Source of the DNA: Lyophyllum atratum | Taxonomy: Eukaryota; Basidiomycota; Agaricomycetes; Agaricales; Lyophyllaceae | Length of the DNA stretch: 64,000 nucleotides | Assembly: GCA_014905825.1 (NCBI GenBank) | Contig: JACGCN010000008.1 | Location: 248,001 to 312,000 of the forward strand | Reading direction: 5' to 3' | Shown here: piece after piece, positions 56,901 to 64,000 of the stretch | How the letters are laid out: the number at the start of each line of letters is the position of its first letter | Position numbering within the stretch: position 1 is the first letter of the stretch | Made by a program: the position numbers and the translations under genes | Notes under the pieces: generated by a model | Told to the model about the DNA's origin: nothing | Database searches by the model: none | What the model saw: only the letters and a program-made list of their open reading frames with translations

Positions 56901-57454
56901 ACTTGAGGGTCTTGGAAGGGGAACGAGCGTCCGCGGTTGTAAAGTTTTCATGGAATGTAGCAGCGTTTATAAACTTCTACTGCGTCAATATCAACTGTCA
57001 ACTGATGTTCAACACCTATCAAAATCGGTGTAGGGTGTTTTCTGACGTAAGAGCTCCATTTGAGGGGATTTGTCTCGTGTTGCATAGATGCGTCAGAGAG
57101 ATGAGGTACTATTACTTGTTGGATCTAACCAGCTTCATCTCCCCCCCGTCTCGCATATCCAGGGGATCGCACTCAAGTACGTGTCCAAGCTCGTGGTCTG
57201 CGGCTTGAGCATGGTTGTCCTCCGTGCGGTCTGCAATCCCTATACGTTCAGCCCTCGTCGCCTCGCTCAAAGAATTAGACGCGTGTATCAATATTTATCC
57301 CCTGCTCGTACCCCAGGCCGAACTCTAGCTCACAGCTCCGAGCATTCCATGATAACAAGCTTTATTTGGATCCAGGCGCAGTCCCGTATATACATAAATA
57401 AGAATAAGATAGATGAACCACTCGGTGTATGATTGGATAGGTAGATGGACTATG

Positions 57455-57790
57455 AAGATAAATAGAGATAGAGAGAGGGAGAGATGAAGATAAATAGAGA
57501 CAGAGAGAGGGAGAGATGAAGATAAATAGAGATAGAGATAGAGATAGAGAGAGGGAGAAATGAAGATAAATAGAGATAGAGATATAGAGAGAGAGAGAGA
57601 GGGAGAGATAAAGATAAATATAGAGAGAGAGAGAAAGAGAGAGAGGAGAGAGAGGGAGAGATGAAGATAAATAGAGATATAGATAGAGAGAGAGGGAGAT
57701 GAAGATAAATAGAGATGGATAGAGAGAAGGAGAGAGAAAGAGAGATAGAAAGAGACAGAGACAGAGGGAAAGAGACAGATCGACAGAAAA
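57455..57790. repeat. GA-rich microsatellite/minisatellite
   Basis: Irregular repeats of GAGAGGGAGAGATGAAGATA and AATAGAGATAGAGA occupy the stretch. The long Leu/Ser-rich frames on the minus strand are artefacts of it. Between 56901 and 57455 I see no gene. Confidence 0.9.
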
Positions 57791-57891
57791 AGAGAAAAGG
57801 AGAAAAGACACATCCCATCCGCCCCTCCTCAATCAAGCACCAACTCCCCTCAATCAAACCCCTCCTCAACCCCCCCCCCCGCTCCGCCGCC

Positions 57892-60800
57892 TTAAACCGA
57901 CACCACGTTATCCGCCTCCTCCATGCTATAATCCGGGTTCTCCCGGCGCACTTTGTCTCTCTGGTCTTCCGTCCATTGTTCGTAGGTCTTGCGTGGAGGT
58001 GGGGGTGGGGGCGGGTGTGGGTGTGGGTGTGGATGTGGGGGTGGGGGTGGGTTTGGGCACGGGAGGCAGGAAAGGCAGAGAAGGCAAGGAAGGCAAGGAC
58101 GGCGGGGCAGTCACGACGATGACGGGCACCGCGGCGACGACCGAAGTAGCGGCCGCACGAGAAGAACTTGAAGAAGTAGCAGCGCGCCGATTAACCTTGC
58201 GGGGACCAGAAACAGGAGGCTATAATCCCACCACATACAATCAACAAGACGTCCAACGGGAAAAGAAAAGAAACTGACCTTGGGCAGTGCCCCCCGAACC
58301 CGATCCACCTCAGGCTTGACGCGCTCCTTCCCCTTCCCCTTCCCCTTCCCCTTTCCCTGGCGCGTAGCCTCGGTCGTGGCAGCATCGGATACCGAGCCCG
58401 CCGAAGTAGTCGTGGCACGAGAAGAAGTAGCAGCGCGCTTAACCTTGCTGGGACCAGAAACAGGAGGCTACACATACACCGCACACAATCAATAAAACGT
58501 CCAACGGGAAAAGAAAAGAAAAGAAACATACCTTGGGCAGTGCCCCCCGAACCAGATCCACAGCAGGCTCAACGCGCTCCTTCCCCTTCCCCTTCCCCTT
58601 CAGTGCACCCCGCCCCCCACCCCGACTCGTAAACGCAGCCCACTGCCTGCCCGTCTCCTCAACACGCACCCTCATCGCGCCGCGCATCTGCACCTCCTCC
58701 ACGGCCCTCATTTCCTCCTCCATCATCCGCGCCAACTCCCCCAGGTACGGGCCTGCTAATATCGCACCACCCAAGTCTTGATCTTCAGATTCTTGCTCTG
58801 CGTCGGGGGTGTCGGGTGTGGATTCGTCGATGATGAAGGGGATGGGCCGACCGAGGGGTGTATCATCGATGATGAGGCTGTAATCCTCCAGCCCCGCTTC
58901 GATGGCGTCCCCGTCTTGAATGTCCTCGGGCTCCCACCGGAGCTCATGCACATCCTCTTCGGTGTGGTGCTCTGCGTCGGCGCCACTGATAAAACTCGCC
59001 AACCCCGCTTCGACCTCCTCCCCACCCCGCACCCCCTCATCATCCCACGACAGCCCCTCCCCAACCTCATCCACATCGAGGGGAGGCAGGTACTCCGACA
59101 TCTCATCCTCTCCACCCCTCGCCGGGGCCTGCGGCTGCTCCAGGACCTCAGGGAACATCGCGACGAACTCGGCCCACTCCTCCTCCGACACCCGCAAATC
59201 TTTCTGGTTCTGGTCGATGCCCAACCACCCGCGACTGTCCATGTCCATCTCCTCCCCGGCCCTTACCTCCCGCGGGAGCCACACCCCGTCTTCGTCGGGG
59301 GCGAACACCATTTGGGGGTGGATGCGGGAGGAGGAGGCGTCGGGGCGGAAGGAGAAGGCGTCGTGGGAGGTGGAGGTGGAGGTGGAGGGTGGGAGGGGGC
59401 GTGCGGGGGAGGAGATGAAGGAGAGGGAGAGGGCGGTGGTGAAGGATGCGGATGAGGTGCAGGCTATGGAAGGGTCGAAGGGCGGGAGAAGGGGGTCGGA
59501 GGAGGAGGAGTCTTCCTCTTCATCTTCCTCGAGGATGGGGCTGAGGATGGTGGACATAAGAACAGATGGCCCAGCGTCCGCTTCTCCTAGATCCTCGACA
59601 CTGACCGTCCTGCTACCGTCGGATCCGTCGTCTTGTTCGGGTGTCTCTTCTTCCCCTTCCTCCTCTTCGTCGACATTGGCTTCAACAATCTCTGGAAGGA
59701 CGCCAGTAGGTGCAGAGACACGGAGGGGCACGTCCACCACCCGCTTCATTACCACCCCCAGCGCCACGAGACCCATCACAGCACGCAGGACAGTCCCCCA
59801 CTCAATAGGCACCCAAGCACCCAAGGCGACCAAGCGCATCCTCACTGCAGCTACTGCCTCCCTTGCATCCGACCATACACCACGCTCCGGGACGAACGCC
59901 CTAACGGCGTCCCCAAGAGCTGATATATATCCGGATGCCCGACGGCGCCACGTTCGTCCACGCACCGCCCTGTCCCCAGCCTCGGGGAAGTACGCCCTAA
60001 TGGCGTCTGCGAGAGGCTGGGGGAGGTTCAACGGCTGGTGTGGGCACATCGGCGCCGCGGGAACAGATGAGGCCGCGAGCTCAGGCAGATCCTCCATACC
60101 GTGCACGACGAACGGAGCGCCCCATGCGTAGTCCCGCATATCCATCGTGTGCCCGGTGACCTCGACCTCGTTGAGGAGGTCGAGGAGTTGTCTTAGGAGC
60201 CCTTGGAGCTCGGCGAGGCGGGGGTTGGCGCGGAGGTGGGGAGAGAGGGAGGTGTAGAGGAGTCTGAGGAGGAGGACTGTGTAGAGTATGGCGAGGGAGA
60301 GGTCGGGCCTGAATTCGAAGGGCGGGGGCGGGGGAGGAGGGTCTTCGGCTTCTGAGCCAGGTGAAGGAGGGTCGGAGTCGGGATCGGGATCGGGATCGCC
60401 ACTGTCCTCGTTGTCAGCCTCGTTGTCAGTCTCATCGCCAGCTCCATTGTCTTGAGCAACGGGGGGAGGAGGCGGCGGGGGTGGATCGGGCGGGGTCGGA
60501 TTTGGCGGAGGGCGGTTGATACGCGCCGATCTGCGCTTGCCGCGGGTGTAGATTGTACCTGTAGAATAGTGGGTGTCAGCCGCTTACGAGATGATGAGAA
60601 GAGCAGGTGAAGGTACCAGCGCCGAGGACTATCCCGGCCATAACGCATGCGACGGACATGTACAACAGAATTGGCGATCCGTTTCCTGCGTCGATGGGCG
60701 AGGTCGACGAGGGAGTGCATGGAACGAAGGGGCGGGTCGGGGGCGGGGGAGGGGTTTGGAGGCTTGTATGATGGGCGGAGGAGAGAGCGGGGGTGGTGAA

Positions 60801-60998
60801 GAGGTACTGGACGGTGACGGTGGTGATGGCGAGGAGACCGGTGAGCGTCTCACGCTGCATACTGAACAACCCACCCTTACGCGACGGAGTACTGGTAGAA
60901 GGTGTCTTTACATTCTGGACTGCTGTGCGTAGCCTTCGGCTCGAAAGCCTTAGGGATCTACGGGTGTGTTTGCGGGTGAAGAACTTTGTGAAATGCAT
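57892..60998 (-). CDS. Membrane protein with acidic/Pro-rich domain and duplicated C-terminal exons
   Basis: It starts MHFTKFFTRKHTRR at 60998, with a basic N-terminus, one hydrophobic segment near residues 50-70, a second (ILLYMSVACVMAGIVLGAG), then a Pro/Asp-rich exon with LSLAILYTVLLLRLLYTSL and later TVLRAVMGLVALGVV hydrophobic stretches, and a long acidic tail (EEEEGEEETPEQDDG). The tail ends in a Lys/Gly-rich motif and VRGALPK. Two further exons repeat PPVSGPxKVxR and GKGKGKERVKPEVDRVRGALPK. The final exon could end at 57926, or, with a GTGACT..CGCAAG intron, in a frame reading TYEQWTEDQRDKVRRENPDY and stopping at 57892, which looks more protein-like. Family unknown. Confidence 0.6.
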
Positions 60999-61740
60999 TT
61001 CGGCTGGTGGGATGATGGGGGTTGGGGCGAAGAGCTGATTCTGGGTGCGAGGGCATTCTTATAGAGCTCGCGGCTGACTGCATTTTGAGATTGGCTGGCG
61101 GCTGGCAAGGCGCGATGAGATTCAAGAACATCGTGGCTGGCAGAAGAAACGCGACACGTCACGTCATGGTCACAGCAGTGTGCGGTTTAAAAATAGCATC
61201 CACTCATCATGTTCTCGTTTATTATGGTCATCGAGGCAAAATATGATCAACGGATGTATTCCCAGCAAGTGTTCACGATTACCGCCCCGCAGGTGATACC
61301 ACCAAGGCAAACGACACGACTTCCTTTAGCAATCATTCAACAGGGGTCCTACTAAGGTCTTCCGAGCTTAGTACTCCTTGTAGGGGACACACCACAGGCT
61401 ACCGGACGGCATGTTAGTCACAATGATCTGCGAATGCCAGGGGTCTGCCTCATGTAGAAGAGCCTGTTCATATCAGAGTTCGGGCATAAAACTTTGTGTA
61501 CGTGAGTAAGTATCTTTCCTTACCTTCAAATTCTTGTTCCGATGACAAACGAATACATCATAACCCAGGCTGGGATGTACTACTACCAGAGTTACGACTC
61601 TCGCTGCTGCGAACTAGTACTATCCGACGTTTCTGCCCCACAGCCACCGCGGTACGTCTTCAACTTTTCCTATCTTGCAATGGCTATCGACTGAGCCGTT
61701 TTCCTCAGCTGAATCGTCATTAGAGCGCAACGCATACATG
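60999..61740. other. Intergenic, no gene seen
   Basis: This is the upstream region of the preceding minus-strand gene. No coding frame, repeat or RNA gene could be supported. Confidence 0.5.
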
Positions 61741-61746
61741 TAACAG

Positions 61747-61851
61747 GACCAGATGGTGTATGGGCAACACACCTGCAATACATGCCGTGAATGTAGAGCA
61801 TTAACCTCGACGTATTACGCAGAAGAGCCCTGTTCGATTCGGGGTCTGGTT
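61747..61851 (+). tRNA. tRNA-like repeat 1
   Basis: Acceptor GACCAGA pairs with TCTGGTT, the D stem is GTGT/ACAC, and the T arm is CCCTG-TTCGATT-CGGGG. The anticodon arm (CTGC..GCAG) would contain a ~40-nt insertion, and position 33 is not U. It is probably a tRNA-derived repeat rather than a working tRNA. Confidence 0.5.
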
Positions 61852-62177
61852 ACCATTCGTTTCTTCTGGTACAGCCTCTAGTTTTTCCTTGAAGAATTTC
61901 TTGCGACCACAAGCGACGGTCGCTGCTCCGTCGGCACCACGACAGACTCGACCGAATGAAAAAGTCAATGAATGTATGTATCGAGTATGTTGTATCCTAA
62001 TCGCGCGGTGGACCATTAGGCGGCGTGCTGATATCGTAGGCGAGGTCTGTTCGAACGAGGCCTTATCCACCTATCCACCGATATCAGTCGGACAACACGG
62101 CGAGTGTCTAACTGTTCTGTTCCTCGGCCGTCCATTGACGTTTTCCCCTTGTGTATCCATGCAGTACTTGATAATGT

Positions 62178-62260
62178 GGCCAGATGGTGTACTGGAAATC
62201 CATCCTCCTACGCTACCGCATAGTCGGGCACAGGAGCCCTGTTCGACCCAGGGTGTGGTC
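62178..62260 (+). tRNA. tRNA-like repeat 2
   Basis: GGCCAGATGGTGTACTGG (A-box-like) is followed by AGCCCTGTTCGACCCAGGG, a good T arm. The acceptor stem is imperfect. Downstream, 62262-62420 is a tail repeated after copy 4. Confidence 0.45.
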
Positions 62261-62487
62261 ACTGTCATCCAATCCCGAATCGTTGTTTTTGATGCTAAGT
62301 GTTACCACAGCCCACAAGAATTAGTACGACCCACCCAACCTAGCGCAATCCTTTATATTGTGCGCAGGTCGACTCACCCCCGGAGCCCCACATAAGCCGT
62401 CCTCGCACTTTTTCGATATGTCCAAGTCTATCCTAAGCCCTGGCGGCTTTTCCATATCGTACCTCTACCACCAAGCCACACCAACAT

Positions 62488-62583
62488 GACTGGATAGTGT
62501 ACTGGCAACACATCTGTGCAGAGTGCCCATAGTCCCACACAATGCATCACACAGAAGATCCCTGTTCGAATCAGGGTCCAGTC
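62488..62583 (+). tRNA. tRNA-like repeat 3 (best folded)
   Basis: Acceptor GACTGGA pairs perfectly with TCCAGTC, the D stem is GTGT/ACAC, the anticodon stem is TCTGTG/CACAGA around a long insert, and the T arm CCCTG-TTCGAAT-CAGGG is perfect. The anticodon cannot be assigned with U33. Confidence 0.55.
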
Positions 62584-62627
62584 ACTGCATAATCCCAGAA
62601 CGTTGTTTTTGCTGCTAAATGACAGCA

Positions 62628-62719
62628 TACCAGGATGGTGTACAGGAAACCTACGTACAACCTCTTCTATGCTACCACATAGTTGGGCACAGGAGCCCTG
62701 TTCGACTCAGGGTCTGGTC
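62628..62719 (+). tRNA. tRNA-like repeat 4
   Basis: ACCAGGATGGTGTACAGG and AGCCCTGTTCGACTCAGGGT resemble copy 2. The D arm is decayed. It is followed by a diverged copy of the same tail seen after copy 2 (GTGTTACCACAACCCACAAG.., near 62818-62935). Confidence 0.45.
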
Positions 62720-62940
62720 ACTGCCACCAATCCCAGAAACTGTTTTGATGTTAAGTCTTGTTTACTATGTTTACTAATGTGGTAACTACCTCCGCTACAT
62801 TTGTAACTTCTTGTTAAGTGTTACCACAACCCACAAGAATTAGTATGACCAACCCAGTCAGGCGCATACCTTTTATATTGTACATAGGTCGACCCACCCC
62901 CAGAACCCCACATAAGCTGTCCTCTCCCTTTTCCGAGATC

Positions 62941-63293
62941 TATTTATAGATTGAGGTTATACCTTTTTATTTGGGTGGAAAAGTTTTGCGAATTTTTGAA
63001 ATCTATTTATAGGTGGACGCAAAAAAGCTTAATTTTTAGAAGCATTGTCACGTGAGCACATGTGACTCTATAGTCCATACTATTGTTTATGTAATGCAAT
63101 GCTTTCCATTTCATGTGGAGAAATTAACAGGCGACAGGTTACGTGTAATACAGACATTGTATACAACAAGCGGCGAAGCAGACCATATATGTCCAATTGA
63201 CGAGTGGATGAAATATTTTGTGCGATACCATATATGTCCAATTGACGAGTGGATGAAATAATTTGTAGGATATATACCAGCCCTCATCAAGCC
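62941..63293. repeat. AT-rich spacer with a 43-bp tandem duplication
   Basis: ATATGTCCAATTGACGAGTG plus the following GATGAAATA occurs twice in a row, at about 63187 and 63230. No gene is seen. The duplication lies just downstream of the next minus-strand gene. Confidence 0.75.
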
Positions 63294-63839
63294 TCATTCG
63301 TCGGAGAAATAACCCTCGATTTCCTCAATTTCCAACACTACGTCGACGTTGCATTGTGGTCGTAATTGGCCTGGGGAGGGGGTGTGGAACCGAACGCCCA
63401 TGTTCCCGATGCAAAACCTAAGCTCTGCAACTTCGCAACCACCGCCGTCTACAACTATCTGTGCCAAGACCATGGTCCATACGGAGGAGGCATAAATGTC
63501 TACTTCCATCCAGTTGTCCATCCGCAACAGTGTTACGAGCACAGTCGGCAAGTGAGCTTCATGGATCTGTATTTGCAATTTCTTGCATCGGATGTCGACA
63601 TCCCATCCCTCAGGGCCTTCTACAATGTGGATGTCCGCCCTGCCCCCTACTCCTTCCACTGTCTGTATGAGACGTGAGACTGAGAAAAGAGTCAATTCCG
63701 CAATCTTTATAACTTTATAACGGTCCGCTGTCATATTCGACCCATTAATTGTTGGCTTTGCCTGTGATTGACGCTGAAACATAAACTTACCACCATCGGG
63801 ATGTGTAGTAGCTGTGAAGGAATCAACAGATGTTGGCAT
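63294..63839 (-). CDS. Hypothetical protein
   Basis: An open frame of 181 codons from ATG 63839 (MPTSVDSFTAT) to GYFSDE. A possible small intron (GTAAGT..TCACAG) near 63760-63790 would remove about ten residues; without it the frame is also open. The middle alternates hydrophobic and charged residues (ELTLFSVSRLIQTVEGV, ADIHIVEGPEGWDVDIR), suggesting a small alpha/beta fold. I see no Cys/His cluster, signal peptide or membrane segment, and I do not recognise the family. Confidence 0.5.
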   Translation of the reverse strand: MPTSVDSFTATTHPDGGKFMFQRQSQAKPTINGSNMTADRYKVIKIAELTLFSVSRLIQTVEGVGGRADIHIVEGPEGWDVDIRCKKLQIQIHEAHLPTVLVTLLRMDNWMEVDIYASSVWTMVLAQIVVDGGGCEVAELRFCIGNMGVRFHTPSPGQLRPQCNVDVVLEIEEIEGYFSDE

Positions 63840-64000
63840 CGCGTTCGATTGCGTGAAATCCTGGCGTGGCTTGGGAACCTGTTTGTTCCTGACGGCGCCT
63901 GATTTATATTAATTGACGGAGTGCTCCGTTCACGATCCCTACCCTGTCTACGTCGTCATCCTTACTCGCTTGTATCCCTCTATCGTTCTGGTGCCCTGCT

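Larger units (their letters stand above)
62262..62940 (+). repeat. Direct repeat of the tRNA-like tail
   Basis: AAGTGTTACCACAGCCCACA, followed by GAATTAGTA, TTTATATTGT and AGGTCGACTCACCCCCGGAG, at 62297-62400 recurs in diverged form at 62816-62925. Head plus tail look like a SINE-type unit present twice. Confidence 0.65.

Noticed and set aside
57325..57869. Long Leu/Ser-rich frames that look like membrane proteins
   Set aside because: They are translations of the GAGA microsatellite on the minus strand in several frames at once, which is typical of simple repeats.

Overview
The window reads as a chromosomal segment of a basidiomycete fungus, most likely an agaricomycete. The genes are broken by short introns (about 45-65 nt, GT..AG). 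Core eukaryotic genes are present: the SIN3 corepressor, an aldehyde dehydrogenase, a secreted S1/P1 nuclease, a GH25 lysozyme and an intron-bearing tRNA-Pro(CGG). The mobile elements are of types that are abundant in mushrooms. All gene models come from reading splice signals by eye, so exon ends are approximate.

Region 1 (1-6140) is a DIRS-type retrotransposon on the minus strand. It has a split gag, an RT-RNase H frame and an overlapping tyrosine recombinase that runs off the window start. A 1.3-kb non-autonomous hAT element (3508-4822), with TIRs and an 8-bp target duplication, interrupts it. A 42-bp minisatellite lies beside that insertion.

Region 2 (about 6680-21900) is the most striking part: an apparent 15-kb composite KDZ-type DNA transposon. 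Each end carries an array of related 34-bp repeats, in opposite orientation. Inside are a KDZ transposase, a TET/JBP dioxygenase, a protein whose N-terminus closely copies the histone H3 tail and is followed by a PHD-like finger, and two coiled-coil proteins. A GC-rich, MITE-related segment and tandem repeats sit in the middle.

Region 3 (about 22800-35043) is a tandem triplication of a roughly 4.3-kb module. Each module has a fungal protein-kinase-like gene (minus) divergent from a gene for a small membrane-anchored protein (plus). Catalytic motifs are altered in the same way in all three kinases, and kinase copy 2 has a C-terminal frameshift.

Region 4 (35488-63839) is mostly ordinary chromosomal genes. 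In order they are a hypothetical gene (-), a long gene-poor stretch, SIN3 (+), aldehyde dehydrogenase (+), tRNA-Pro (-), S1/P1 nuclease (-) with a probable frameshift, a large ARM/HEAT-like protein (-), GH25 lysozyme (+), a membrane protein with duplicated C-terminal exons (-), a cluster of tRNA-like repeats, and a hypothetical gene (-). The 3' exons of the aldehyde dehydrogenase and the 3' end of the tRNA were duplicated in tandem.
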